Below are positions 1 through 8,736 of a stretch of DNA of 64,000 bases, one piece after another; position 1 is the stretch's first letter; each line of letters opens with the position of its first letter. Position numbers and translations under genes: made by a program. Where the stretch lies: assembly GCF_000378185.1 (NCBI RefSeq), contig NZ_KB899384.1, positions 4,320 to 68,319 on the forward strand. The letters run 5' to 3'. The stretch is from Salinimonas chungwhensis DSM 16280 (GTDB lineage: Bacteria; Pseudomonadota; Gammaproteobacteria; Enterobacterales; Alteromonadaceae). The notes beneath the pieces were generated by a model. The model did not search any database. It saw nothing but the letters and a program-made list of their open reading frames with translations, and was not told the DNA's origin.

Positions 1-17
1 TTTACTGTAAAATTTCA

Positions 18-93
18 GTCCCCTTCGTCTAGAGGCCTAGGACACCGCCCTTTCACGGCGGTAACAGGGGTTCGAATCCCCTAGGGGACGCCA
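18..93 (+). tRNA. tRNA-Glu (anticodon TTC)
   Basis: A complete 76-nt cloverleaf with an encoded 3' CCA. The acceptor arms GTCCCCT and AGGGGAC pair, the T arm carries GGTTCGAATCC, and the anticodon stem CCGCC/GGCGG encloses the loop CTTTCAC with TTC at its centre, which reads GAA and GAG as glutamate. It is the only RNA gene recognised in the window. It may be the last gene of a tRNA or rRNA cluster lying to the left. Confidence 0.97.
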
Positions 94-100
94 TTAATAG

Positions 101-127
101 AAAACCAGCTTTCGGGCTGGTTTTTTT
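101..127 (+). terminator. Rho-independent terminator after tRNA-Glu
   Basis: AAAACCAGC and GCTGGTTTT form a 9-bp stem with a six-base loop, followed by a run of T. It lies eight bases after the tRNA CCA end, as expected for the end of the tRNA transcript. Confidence 0.9.
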
Positions 128-674
128 ATGCCTGTTTGTTGGCGAGAAACCCTTCCATGACCTTTTCGGAAGTACTCTTAAAAAAACAGCGTTAGGGGCT
201 GGTTTCTTATAGATGACTCTTAGGGGGGCTTTTAAAAGTGTCTTTAGAGGTATTTTTTGGGTGACCTATAAAAGATTGATGGGTGTCCAATAAAAGAGTG
301 CAATAAAAGAGTGCCATGGGTGTCTTTTAAGAGCGTCTCTTTTAAGAGCGTCTAGAGCGTCCGTGGGTGCCTTTTAAGAGCGATGTTTTTAATAGTCCTT
401 AAGAGTGCCTGTCTGATGCAGCTAAACCATGTAAATTATATCCGTGGCGCTGGAACTGGTTTGTCTACTACCCTATATCGCTCTAATCGCTGCTATTCGT
501 TTTTTTCATTCATAGGTAAACGCCCTTCGCTCTATGATACACCTATCATTATCTCAGCACATTGATGTCGGTCCCCCTCTTTCATCCAGCCTTACAATTG
601 CTTGTACTAAAGAACAATGGACGGAGTATAAAATATAGCTAAAATCCAGCCATCAAGTATTAATAGCAGTTTCA
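128..674. repeat. Gene-poor stretch with decayed short direct repeats
   Basis: No convincing gene is seen between the tRNA terminator and the next gene. From about 230 to 400 the DNA is built from degenerate short units. TGGGTGNC occurs four times (near 258, 280, 317 and 364). The run TTTTAAGAGCG occurs three times (near 324, 339 and 371). AATAAAAGAGTGC occurs twice in tandem (near 289-315). The units look like a decayed minisatellite. An ORF at 383-565 overlaps the repeat edge and has no recognisable protein character. Confidence 0.6.
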
Positions 675-959
675 ATGAACTCGAATTTTGGCTGGGAAAA
701 TGTTGCCATAGGCAATGGCGTCATGGATGGGTTGTCGGCGTTTTGTTATCAACAAAGGTTGTATGTAAAAGACGTTATTCGCTGGGAAAAAGATAAGCAT
801 GCGTTAGCACGATTAAGCGATAACGCATTGATTGACTGTTCGGCTCAGGCTCCGGGTGTTGTTTTTATTTTAAAAACCCTTGGTGACCAGCAAGTTCGCT
901 ATCGGCTGTGTAAAAATAAACTCAGCTGGCACCTGACGACAATTACCGGCGACGTGTAA
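675..959 (+). CDS. Hypothetical protein, 94 aa
   Basis: A 94-residue soluble protein that I do not recognise. It has no signal peptide, membrane segment or clear motif. It contains two cysteines in its C-terminal half (in IDCSAQ and RLCKNK) and ends in a mixed hydrophobic and basic segment. No strong ribosome binding site precedes the ATG. Its stop lies 37 bp from the convergent channel gene. Codon usage and composition resemble the neighbours, so it is probably a real lineage-specific gene, but no function can be assigned. Confidence 0.5.
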   Translation: MNSNFGWENVAIGNGVMDGLSAFCYQQRLYVKDVIRWEKDKHALARLSDNALIDCSAQAPGVVFILKTLGDQQVRYRLCKNKLSWHLTTITGDV

Positions 960-996
960 GATAGGCTTATATTGTCGCCCCAGTACTGCCTGGGTG

Positions 997-2066
997 TTAG
1001 TTTTTGCCTAGGTAACCATCCACGATATCCTGCCACTCCTGTGTATTAATAATTCTGAGCAAAGACGTATTAAAAGTTTCCCGTTGCTGACTATTTTCGG
1101 GCAGCCCTATAGCGTAATCTTGTCTGTCAATAACTTCTGGCAGAACCGTAATATCATCTTCGAAGCCTCGATGAATAAAATACTCGAGTATGGGTTTGTC
1201 GTAGACGAACGCATCTGCTTTACCATTTTTTAAAAAGGCCAGGCCGCCTTTAAGGCTATCAACAGTGGCAAAGTCGATGTCTTTGTTACGAAGAAACGCT
1301 GCGCTTGCAGATCCTGGTAAAGTCACAACTTTTACATCCGGTAGGTCGTCAACACCTTGCACTCTGGTCTGCAACTGACTGACGGTAAGGCTCGTGGCGA
1401 TGGCGGCGGTGAAGCTACTGATTAAGATAATTGCGGCAAACATCCAGATAAATCCGACGATACGCCCGGCTATTGTGACCGGCGATTTATCCCCATACCC
1501 GACTGTTGTCATGGTAACTGCAGCCCACCAAAAGCCAGAGCCGATTCCTTTGGCTGTGGTTCCGCCAAACTGTTCCTGATTGCCTTTACGTTCTGCAAGC
1601 CAAACAATAACGCCTACCCCTAGTAGCAGTAAACACAGCCCACCCAGCGCCGCAAAAAATCGCCAGGAAAAAAGCCAGAAACCGCACCCATCAACCGGCT
1701 TTCATCTTTGGGTACTGCGATAGCAAGCCCTGTAGTATAAAATGGATGGGTAAAGTCGATACGTGACTCTCGGTCGGCATTCACGGTTAAAGCTGCGATC
1801 GATGCGTCATATTTGCCTGATTCAAGACCATCGATCATATCTGCCAGCTCGGTTTCCTCATAACGAAATGTCAGGTCACGGGCTCGCGCTATCTTTTCGA
1901 ACAGCATGATACTGATGCCTTCAAATTCACCATTTTCCTTTTCGATGACAAAGGGGGGTGCTTCTTTAGTGGCTACAACCATTTCTTTGTTCTGCGCAAA
2001 GCCTTGCAGTGAAAAAATGGCACCGATTAGAGTCATTAAAAGAACTGTCAAACGGGGCATAGCCAA
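997..2066 (-). pseudogene. GluR0-type ligand-gated K+ channel, frameshifted
   Basis: Two minus-strand pieces (N-terminal 1620-2066, C-terminal from about 1670 down to 997) join into one 356-residue protein if one base is added in an A6 run at 1668-1673 (T6 on the coding strand). Order in the restored protein: signal peptide (residues 1-25), first lobe of a periplasmic amino-acid-binding domain, TM1 (about 136-156), a pore loop with the K+ selectivity filter TVGYGD (188-193), TM2 (about 199-222), then the second binding lobe. This is the architecture of bacterial ionotropic glutamate receptors. As written, the first frame ends after GCVYCY soon after the T run. The missing base could be a sequencing error, a true null mutation, or slippage on the homopolymer. 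Both halves read well, so decay has not gone far. Confidence 0.85.
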
Positions 2067-2297
2067 ATCCTTGTTGTAAATATTGTAATCTCCTTACTAT
2101 TCGTTGGTAGCTTAAAAAAAGATCGTCCGCTCTACATCTGATGTAATCATAAATTTCCAACAAAACGTACCCAATCGACTTATCTGTTCAACTGATTTGC
2201 CTAGCTCTGCGTAGGCACAGCAAGATGCTTAACACAGCAACTTACCAATCCACTGTGTTAAGATATTTATTTTTTATCGTAATGCGGAAACTCATTT

Positions 2298-3212
2298 ATG
2301 CAAGATTACCCTATAGGGACACCAGGTGAACCCTGGACAGAAAAAGAAAAAACGCAATGGAAGGAACAACAAACAATAAAGCGCAGCTACCGAGAAGAGG
2401 TTCTGGAGAAATTACCTGACCAGCTTGATGGCTTTTCCGTAGTGCAATATGGCGCGCTGCCCTACGATGAAAGCAAATATCCGCTATATGCAGTGGTAAG
2501 CGATCCCGTTTCACAGACGAAGCCGACCATTTTAATTACTGGTGGCGTGCATGGTTATGAAACAAGCGGGGTGCAAGGTGCGCTGCAATTTATAAAAAAT
2601 GATGTCACACGCTATAACTCCAGGTTCAATTTTGTCATCGTGCCTTGTATCAGCCCATGGGGTTATGAAACCATTAATCGCTGGAATCCCATGGCAATGG
2701 ATCCAAATCGCTCGTTTTTTGACAATAGCCCGGCGCCGGAGTCCGCGCAGGTCATGGCTTTTCTGGACTCTCTGAACGTGCCTTTTTTAATGCACATCGA
2801 TCTCCATGAAACGACTGATTCAGATAATAGTGAATTTCGTCCGGCGCTGGCGGCGCGAGAGGGAACGGTGAATACTAACTGGAATATTCCAGATGGTTTT
2901 TACACCGTCGCTAATTCTCAGGCACCTCAACTGGATTTTCAAAAAGCAATTATCGAGGCGGTACGCGACGTGACCCACATAGCGCCAGCGGATGAAGAAG
3001 GACGTCTTATCGGCGAACAAATCCAAAGTGAAGGGGTAATTTGCTACGATAAGAAAAAACTGTTTTTGTGTGGTGGCATGACTGACGCCAATTTTGTTTC
3101 CACCACCGAAGTGTATCCGGATTCTCCTCAGGCAACACCTGAGCAATGTAATGACGCACAGGTTGCCGCTATCAAAGGCGCGTTGGATTATTTGATGGCT
3201 ACAAATCTATGA
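2298..3212 (+). CDS. M14-family zinc metallocarboxypeptidase
   Basis: A 304-residue cytoplasmic-looking protein without a signal peptide. The zinc-site motif GGVHGYE gives ligands His85 and Glu88, and DLHET gives the third ligand at His170. DPNRSF (135-140) matches the substrate-carboxylate binding asparagine-arginine pair of M14 enzymes, and Glu271 in TTEVYP is a candidate catalytic glutamate. The family removes C-terminal or side-chain amino acids from peptides, including some cell-wall or capped peptides. The substrate here is unknown. It is a single gene: the upstream gene diverges and a terminator hairpin follows. Confidence 0.85.
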   Translation: MQDYPIGTPGEPWTEKEKTQWKEQQTIKRSYREEVLEKLPDQLDGFSVVQYGALPYDESKYPLYAVVSDPVSQTKPTILITGGVHGYETSGVQGALQFIKNDVTRYNSRFNFVIVPCISPWGYETINRWNPMAMDPNRSFFDNSPAPESAQVMAFLDSLNVPFLMHIDLHETTDSDNSEFRPALAAREGTVNTNWNIPDGFYTVANSQAPQLDFQKAIIEAVRDVTHIAPADEEGRLIGEQIQSEGVICYDKKKLFLCGGMTDANFVSTTEVYPDSPQATPEQCNDAQVAAIKGALDYLMATNL

Positions 3213-3256
3213 CTGTATTTAGACGTTTGAATGTTTAGACGTCTAGATGTATATTT

Positions 3257-3284
3257 AAGGCTTCATGAATCAGTGAGGCCTTTT
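3257..3284 (+). terminator. Terminator after the M14 peptidase
   Basis: AAGGCTTCA pairs with TGAGGCCTT (9 bp with one G-T pair), followed by TTTTCT. It lies 45 bp after the peptidase stop codon. Confidence 0.7.
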
Positions 3285-3286
3285 CT

Positions 3287-3463
3287 GTGTATCAATATAC
3301 TGCGTTTATTTATGCGGATAACAAACAGCAACTCGTGAACCAGCAAGCATTATCTGACCAGGAATTTCATCAGCATCTAATGGCACGGTTCGGGATTTAT
3401 GTCTGTCTTTGGCAAACACACCACTCCCCGAATAATTGCTCATCCTCTGTCCATCAATCATAA
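3287..3463 (+). CDS. Possible small ORF, 58 aa, GTG start
   Basis: An open frame starts at a GTG just past the terminator hairpin, begins VYQYTAFIYADN and ends at TAA 3461. A weak GAGG lies about eight bases upstream, inside the terminator stem. The translation is hydrophilic and not recognised. It could be a remnant or chance, since the stretch between the peptidase and dusC otherwise holds only the dusC promoter. Confidence 0.25.
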   Translation: MYQYTAFIYADNKQQLVNQQALSDQEFHQHLMARFGIYVCLWQTHHSPNNCSSSVHQS

Positions 3464-3528
3464 GACGCTATGATGCATCCCATGCCTCTGGTAAAATTCG
3501 CGCCCGTTTCAACCGCGATACCAATGTT

Positions 3529-4467
3529 ATGAAAGTAGTCCTGGCACCGATGGAAGGTGTGGTCGATCATCTGATGAGAGAAATGCTTACCCAGGTGGGT
3601 GGTTTCGATCTGTGTGTGACTGAATTTATTCGTGTGGTTGATCAAAAACTCCCGCCCAAACTTTTCTACAGGCTTTGCCCTGAACTGAAAAATAACGGTA
3701 AAACTACCGCCGGTACGCCGGTACGCGTGCAGTTGCTGGGCCAGCATCCGCAGTGGCTGGCGGAAAATGCACAAACAGCGGTGGAATTAGGCTCCCCCGG
3801 TGTAGATCTCAACTTCGGCTGTCCGGCCAAAACGGTCAATAAAAGCCGCGGTGGTGCTGTACTGCTAAAAGAAACGCAGGCGCTTTACGATATTGTCAAA
3901 GCTGTTCGTGAAGCCGTGCCTTCAGCCTATCCTGTAACTGCCAAAATAAGATTAGGCTTCGACGATAAAACAAAGGCGATTGAAAATGCGCTGGCGATTG
4001 AAGAAGCGGGTGCCAACGAACTGACCGTGCACGCCCGAACTAAAACTGAAGGCTATAAGCCGCCGGCTTACTGGGATTGGATAGCTAAAATCCGCAAACA
4101 CACCACACTGCCTGTTATTGCTAACGGAGAAATCTGGAATGCTGAAGATGCAAGACGGTGTCAGCAGCAGGCATTATGTGAAAATATCATGATCGGTCGG
4201 GGCGCGCTGGCGTTGCCCAACCTGGCCAACTGTATCAAGTATGATGAAAAGCCGATGCATTGGGAGCAGCTAACTAAATTGCTTATCCAGTATTCCGGAT
4301 ACGAAATATATGGTGATAAAGGGCGCTATTACCCCAACCGAATTAAGCAGTGGTGCGGTTACCTCAAACGTCAGTATCCTCAGGCTGAACATCTCTTTAA
4401 CAGTATACGGCGACTACAAAATGCCCAGGACATTGTCACTGTTCTTCGTAGTCAGTCTTCGCAATAG
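3529..4467 (+). CDS. dusC: tRNA-dihydrouridine synthase C
   Basis: A flavoprotein that reduces uridine to dihydrouridine in the tRNA D-loop; the DusC class acts at position 16. The frame is open from 3436, but family alignment puts the start at ATG 3529, where the protein begins MKVVLAPMEGVVD, giving 312 residues. NFGCPAKTVNKSRGGA carries the catalytic Cys98 and the Dus signature. LTVHARTK and VIANGEI match FMN-binding barrel segments. The upstream 31 codons are poorly conserved-looking and probably untranslated. It is monocistronic. Confidence 0.9.
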   Translation: MKVVLAPMEGVVDHLMREMLTQVGGFDLCVTEFIRVVDQKLPPKLFYRLCPELKNNGKTTAGTPVRVQLLGQHPQWLAENAQTAVELGSPGVDLNFGCPAKTVNKSRGGAVLLKETQALYDIVKAVREAVPSAYPVTAKIRLGFDDKTKAIENALAIEEAGANELTVHARTKTEGYKPPAYWDWIAKIRKHTTLPVIANGEIWNAEDARRCQQQALCENIMIGRGALALPNLANCIKYDEKPMHWEQLTKLLIQYSGYEIYGDKGRYYPNRIKQWCGYLKRQYPQAEHLFNSIRRLQNAQDIVTVLRSQSSQ

Positions 4468-4574
4468 TCGGGCAGCTAGTCTCAAAAACTTGGTTTTCCA
4501 TCGAACCTGGAGTAGCGTATTGCTAGTATAAAGGTGTGATTTTTTAAATGACACCCACTACATATAACAATACG

Positions 4575-4591
4575 CAGGTGATTAACACCTG
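4575..4591. promoter_or_regulatory. Palindrome upstream of the amidohydrolase operon
   Basis: CAGGTG-ATTAA-CACCTG is a perfect 6-bp inverted repeat with a 5-bp spacer, centred 33 bp before the first amidohydrolase start. Its size and position fit a transcription-factor operator. No known regulator consensus is matched with confidence. Confidence 0.4.
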
Positions 4592-4615
4592 TTAATACAA
4601 CAAGATGGAAACACA

Positions 4616-6040
4616 ATGGCACTTACCCGTTCTCGCATATCTATTGCGCTGGCCTTTTTTATTCCTGCGTTTCTCAGCGGTTGTCAGTCTACCCAGTCAT
4701 CGGGCAAAGACACTGAGCAGGCCGAAAAAGTCAGCATCGATTCTAATCCTTTTCCCAGTACTTACACGCCTATTGAAGGTCAGCCGACTGTTATTACCAA
4801 CGTCACTGTAATTGATGGTATCGGAAATAAAATCGACAACGGCATGGTGTATTTTGCCGATGGTAAAATACAGGCTGTAGGAAAAGACGTTGATTATCCT
4901 GATGGCGCCACCGTCATTGATGGACAGAACAAATGGGTCACACCTGGCATCATCGACAATCATAGCCATTTAGGGGTGTACCCTTCGCCGGGAATTGGCT
5001 CGTTGTCAGATGGCAATGAAATGACCAAACCGGTTACTCCCGGGGTATGGGCAGAGCACTCCGTCTGGCCTCAGGATGCTGGCTTTGCCCGCGCTCTGGC
5101 GGGGGGTGTGACAACCTTACAAATTCTCCCCGGTTCGGCAAATCTGTTTGGCGGGCGCTCGGTTGTGCTTAAAAACCTTCCCAGTCGCACCATGCAGGAT
5201 ATGAAATTTCCTGATGCACCTTACGGTATGAAAATGGCGTGTGGCGAAAACCCCAAACGTGTATATGGTCAAAAAGGTGGTCCTATGACGCGTATGGGCA
5301 ACGTAAGAGGGTATCGCCAGGCCTGGGCCGATGCTCAGGATTACATGCGCAAGTGGGAAAAATACGAATCGGAAACGGCCGCGGGTAAGCAGTCCAAAGC
5401 ACCTAAACGGGACTTAGATTTGGAAACGATGGCCGGTGTGCTGAAGGGGGATATTCTGGTGCATATGCACTGTTATCGCGCTGATGAAATGGTCACTATG
5501 ATGGACATGATGAAGGAGTTTGATTATCAGATCAGCTCCTTCCACCATGCGGTAGAGGCATACAAAATTGCCGACAAATTAGCGCAAAACAATGTGTGTG
5601 CATCGATGTGGGCAGATTGGTGGGGCTTTAAAATGGAAGCTTACGACGGTATCCGTGAAAATATTCCTATGGTGGATAAAGCCGGAGCTTGTGCCATTGT
5701 TCATTCCGACAGCGACATAGGCATTCAGCGCCTGAACCAGGAAGCAGCCAAAGCCTGGTCTGATGGCCAGCGTGCTGGCATAGACATATCAATGGCGGAT
5801 GCCTGGACCTGGTTAACAGCAAACCCGGCAAAATCACTGGGTATTTTTGATAAAACCGGCTCACTTGAAGAGGGCAAAAACGCAGATCTGGTGCTGTGGA
5901 CGGGTAATCCATTTTCTACTTACACCAAGGCTGAGAAGGTATATATAGATGGCGGTCAGGTTTTTGACTTAAATGACCCACGTATGCAACCTCAAAGCGA
6001 TTTTGAAGTTGGTCAGTCAGCTCAGGGAGAAAACCAGTGA
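4616..6040 (+). CDS. Amidohydrolase-family lipoprotein (metal site intact)
   Basis: A 474-residue protein with a lipoprotein signal peptide (lipobox LSGC, Cys23), so it is expected to be exported and lipid-anchored. It then has the composite beta-sandwich and TIM-barrel layout of imidazolonepropionase-like amidohydrolases. Metal ligands are in place: NHSHLG gives His116 and His118, VHMHCYR gives His283/His285, SFHHAVEAY gives His310/His311, and HSDSD gives the catalytic aspartate near 365. The C-terminal segment ADLVLWTGNPF closes the sandwich. Its stop overlaps the next start by four bases (ATGA), so the two are translationally coupled. The substrate is unknown; the family hydrolyses amide, cyclic-amide or dipeptide bonds. 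Confidence 0.85.
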   Translation: MALTRSRISIALAFFIPAFLSGCQSTQSSGKDTEQAEKVSIDSNPFPSTYTPIEGQPTVITNVTVIDGIGNKIDNGMVYFADGKIQAVGKDVDYPDGATVIDGQNKWVTPGIIDNHSHLGVYPSPGIGSLSDGNEMTKPVTPGVWAEHSVWPQDAGFARALAGGVTTLQILPGSANLFGGRSVVLKNLPSRTMQDMKFPDAPYGMKMACGENPKRVYGQKGGPMTRMGNVRGYRQAWADAQDYMRKWEKYESETAAGKQSKAPKRDLDLETMAGVLKGDILVHMHCYRADEMVTMMDMMKEFDYQISSFHHAVEAYKIADKLAQNNVCASMWADWWGFKMEAYDGIRENIPMVDKAGACAIVHSDSDIGIQRLNQEAAKAWSDGQRAGIDISMADAWTWLTANPAKSLGIFDKTGSLEEGKNADLVLWTGNPFSTYTKAEKVYIDGGQVFDLNDPRMQPQSDFEVGQSAQGENQ

Positions 6041-7317
6041 AAAATTTAATAATTGCAGCAGCGCTTGCCAGCGCAGGCTTTGCCGGTAGCGTATTGGCTC
6101 AGAATATCGCTATTACTGGTGGTAAAATTTATACCCAGACCGATCAGGGCGTTATTGAAAATGGCACCGTATTAATTCGTGACGGCAATATCGAGAGCGT
6201 TAACACGGGGTCAGCTGTTCCCCAGGGATACAGACAATACGATGCGCGCGGTAAGGTGGTCACGCCCGGTTTGGTAGGCGCAATGACTTCACTAGGCCTG
6301 GTGGAAGTTGAGTCCTGGGCTGGTTTGGTTGACGCATCAGTAGGGGATGCATCAGTTTCTCACAGCGGTGCTGCCCTGGACGTAAGTTATGCCATTAACC
6401 CTGACTCTACGGTTATAGATGTATCTCGCATTGAAGGGGTAACATCCGCAGCGACCACCATTTCTTATACCGATTATCTGTTTCAGGGGCAGGGCAGTGT
6501 CATTTCCCTTAATGAAAGCGCCGAAATCATTCGTCCCAGAGCGTTTACCGTGCTGGATGTCAGTGGTGATGGTGCAGAGCAATCAGGAGGCTCACGCGCT
6601 GCCTTATGGGTTACTCTGGAGCGGCTATTTGATGAGGCTGCAGCGCTCAGCGAAGTACCGGGGCTTAACAGTGTGTGGGAAGGCCTGAATACACGCGCAG
6701 ACTTAGAAGCTCTGCAGCGTATTTTAAGTGGCGAAATGCCGCTAATTATGGAAGCCGATCGTAAATCCGATATATTGCAAATCCTGGCGTTTAAGTCACG
6801 CCATCCTGAAATTGATATTGTATTGATGGATGCTGCCGAAGCCTGGCGCGTTGCCGACCAGCTGGCCGAAGCTGATATTCCGGTAATAATGAATCCGGAA
6901 ATGAATCTGCCTGACAGCTTTGAAGCCATTGGTGCAAGCATTGAAAATGCAGCCAGACTGGCGCAAGCCGGCGTGCGGATTGCGGTGGGCATGGAGACGC
7001 ATAACATTCGGCTGGCTACGCAGCATGCAGGTAATGCAGTGGCAAATGGCTTGTCTCATGAACAGGGCATCGCCAGTCTCACCAGTCATCCGGCGAGCAT
7101 TCTTGGCGTATCAGACCGTGTGGGGTCACTGGCCGCCGGCAAGCAGGCTGACGTTGTTATCTGGAGTGGCGACCCACTTGAGGTAACTGAGTACGCTGAA
7201 CAAGTATTCATTCAGGGGCAGCCCATTGATATGGAAAGCCGTCAAACACAGTTGCGCAATCGGTATCAGAATTTCTACGAGCAAGAAAAAAATACCTCGC
7301 AGTATATTCAACCCTAA
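6037..7317 (+). CDS. Degenerate amidohydrolase paralogue, exported
   Basis: A 426-residue protein with a cleavable signal peptide ending LAQ (about 22), predicted periplasmic. It aligns over its length with the preceding amidohydrolase and keeps the sandwich and barrel framework (VIWSGDPLEV matches VLWTGNPFST). Each metal-ligand position appears substituted. GLVGAMTSLG replaces GIIDNHSHLG, so the HxH motif is lost (Met83, Ser85). LIMEADR replaces VHMHCYR, LMDAAEAW replaces FHHAVEAY, and VGMETHN replaces VHSDSD. It is therefore likely a non-metal or inactive partner, perhaps forming a heteromer with the upstream enzyme. A terminator follows. Confidence 0.8.
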   Translation: MKNLIIAAALASAGFAGSVLAQNIAITGGKIYTQTDQGVIENGTVLIRDGNIESVNTGSAVPQGYRQYDARGKVVTPGLVGAMTSLGLVEVESWAGLVDASVGDASVSHSGAALDVSYAINPDSTVIDVSRIEGVTSAATTISYTDYLFQGQGSVISLNESAEIIRPRAFTVLDVSGDGAEQSGGSRAALWVTLERLFDEAAALSEVPGLNSVWEGLNTRADLEALQRILSGEMPLIMEADRKSDILQILAFKSRHPEIDIVLMDAAEAWRVADQLAEADIPVIMNPEMNLPDSFEAIGASIENAARLAQAGVRIAVGMETHNIRLATQHAGNAVANGLSHEQGIASLTSHPASILGVSDRVGSLAAGKQADVVIWSGDPLEVTEYAEQVFIQGQPIDMESRQTQLRNRYQNFYEQEKNTSQYIQP

Positions 7318-7321
7318 TCGT

Positions 7322-7349
7322 AAAAAGCCTGCTTCATGCAGGCTTTTTT
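7322..7349. terminator. Bidirectional terminator
   Basis: AAAAAGCCTGC, loop TTCAT, GCAGGCTTTTTT. It lies between the convergent ends of the amidohydrolase operon and tesA and has A and T runs on both sides, so it can serve both strands. Confidence 0.9.
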
Positions 7350-7359
7350 ACTTCTGGCG

Positions 7360-8022
7360 CTAGTCAATAAGAGGACTAAGCTTCGTGTCCATATATTCGG
7401 CAATAAGTGGTTGTGCCTGCTTATTTGGATGAATGCCATCGCGCTGCATGAGTGACTTATCCAATGCAATGGACGCTAAGAAGAACGGAATTAATGGAAT
7501 ATTCTGCTTCTCTGCCACTTCATCAAATGCATCGGCAAACATGCTGGTATAGCGCTTTCCATAGTTTGACGGAATTTCCATATCCTGCAAAAAGACGGTA
7601 GCACCACTGTCCTGCGCCAAATCGATCATGGTATGTAAATTATTTTTCATTTTTGAAATGCTGTGCCCCTGTAAGCCATCATTTCCACCAAGCTCGATAA
7701 GTACGTGCGAGGGATTGTGTGTGTCTAGCAACTGAGGAAGCCTGGACAAGCCACCATCAGTGGTGTCGCCGCTAATCGCAGCATTTATAACCTCGGCCTG
7801 AAGCGGTTTTTCATTCCATCGCTTTTGTAACAGACTAACCCAGCCTTCATGCTGTTGCAGCCCGTAAGCCGCACTAAGGCTATCGCCCAGAATAAGCAAG
7901 CGGGTAGTTTCATTTTCTGTATCCTCCGTTTCTGCAAAAGATTGATCTGCCAGTAGGATCAGAGGTAAAAATAGAATAAGCATCGTTTGTCTGAAAACAT
8001 AACGACTTTGAATAATAAACAC
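7360..8022 (-). CDS. tesA: Multifunctional acyl-CoA thioesterase I / arylesterase
   Basis: A periplasmic SGNH/GDSL hydrolase that cleaves acyl-CoA, aryl esters and lysophospholipids. The motifs are ILGDSLS with nucleophile Ser48, LGGNDG with Asn114, and DGIHPN with Asp195 and His198 as the rest of the triad. A hydrophobic export signal ends near FAET (about 30). The GTG start at 8022 is preferred because AGGAG lies 11 bases upstream; an ATG at 7983 would also keep the signal peptide but has no ribosome binding site. It diverges from ybbA with only 18 bp between starts, the arrangement known from Escherichia coli. Confidence 0.92.
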   Translation of the reverse strand: MFIIQSRYVFRQTMLILFLPLILLADQSFAETEDTENETTRLLILGDSLSAAYGLQQHEGWVSLLQKRWNEKPLQAEVINAAISGDTTDGGLSRLPQLLDTHNPSHVLIELGGNDGLQGHSISKMKNNLHTMIDLAQDSGATVFLQDMEIPSNYGKRYTSMFADAFDEVAEKQNIPLIPFFLASIALDKSLMQRDGIHPNKQAQPLIAEYMDTKLSPLID

Positions 8023-8040
8023 GACCGTGGTGACTCCTCT

Positions 8041-8736
8041 ATGATAAAAACCAGCCAGTTAACCAAACTAGTTAGTACGAACGAAGGTGAACTGGAGATT
8101 CTTAAACCCATCTCCTTTGAAGTCAAGTCGGGTCAGACCGTTGCCATAGTAGGTGCGTCAGGCTCAGGAAAATCCACTCTGCTGGGATTACTGGCAGGGC
8201 TGGACCAGGTGAGTGATGGTGAGATATTTTTAGATGGTGAACCGCTTCACACCATGGACGAGGAAGAGCGCGCGCAGTTACGTGGTGCCAAAGTAGGATT
8301 TATTTTTCAAAGCTTTATGTTGGTACAAAGTCTGACAGCTATTGAAAATGTGATGTTGCCCGCGGAAATTGCCGGTTTCAGCGATGCCAAAAAGCAGGCG
8401 CAGAATATTTTGCAGCAGGTCGGGCTTGATCACCGGGCGCACCATTACCCCAATCAGCTTTCCGGCGGCGAACAGCAGCGGGTTGCTATTGCCCGGGCGT
8501 TTATCGGCAAACCCAAGATACTGTTTGCTGATGAACCTACCGGTAACCTGGATGCTGCTAACAGCGAAAAAATTGAAAAACTGTTATTTAAGCTCAACAA
8601 AGATCTTGGTACCACACTGGTGCTGGTGACCCATGATGAGAAACTGGCAGAACATTGCGAACGCCAGTTCACTATGCAGGCCGGCACGCTTTCAGAAAGT
8701 AAAAACAGCGCACCGCTAAAGCAGGATATCGCCTAG
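8041..8736 (+). CDS. ybbA: ABC transporter ATP-binding protein YbbA
   Basis: A 231-residue ATPase of the LolD/MacB class. Walker A is GASGSGKST (38-46), the signature is LSGGEQQRVAIARA (from 140), and Walker B is ILFADEPT (160-167). It energises the FtsX-type permease encoded immediately downstream. The open frame reaches back to 7987, but the start at ATG 8041 is supported by homology (MIKTSQLTKLV) and a GGTGA seven bases upstream. The permease start follows the stop directly, so the pair is one operon. Confidence 0.93.
   Translation: MIKTSQLTKLVSTNEGELEILKPISFEVKSGQTVAIVGASGSGKSTLLGLLAGLDQVSDGEIFLDGEPLHTMDEEERAQLRGAKVGFIFQSFMLVQSLTAIENVMLPAEIAGFSDAKKQAQNILQQVGLDHRAHHYPNQLSGGEQQRVAIARAFIGKPKILFADEPTGNLDAANSEKIEKLLFKLNKDLGTTLVLVTHDEKLAEHCERQFTMQAGTLSESKNSAPLKQDIA

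Noticed and set aside
383-565. ORF of 60 codons in the repeat field
   Set aside because: No ribosome binding site, no protein-like pattern, and it partly runs through the decayed repeats.
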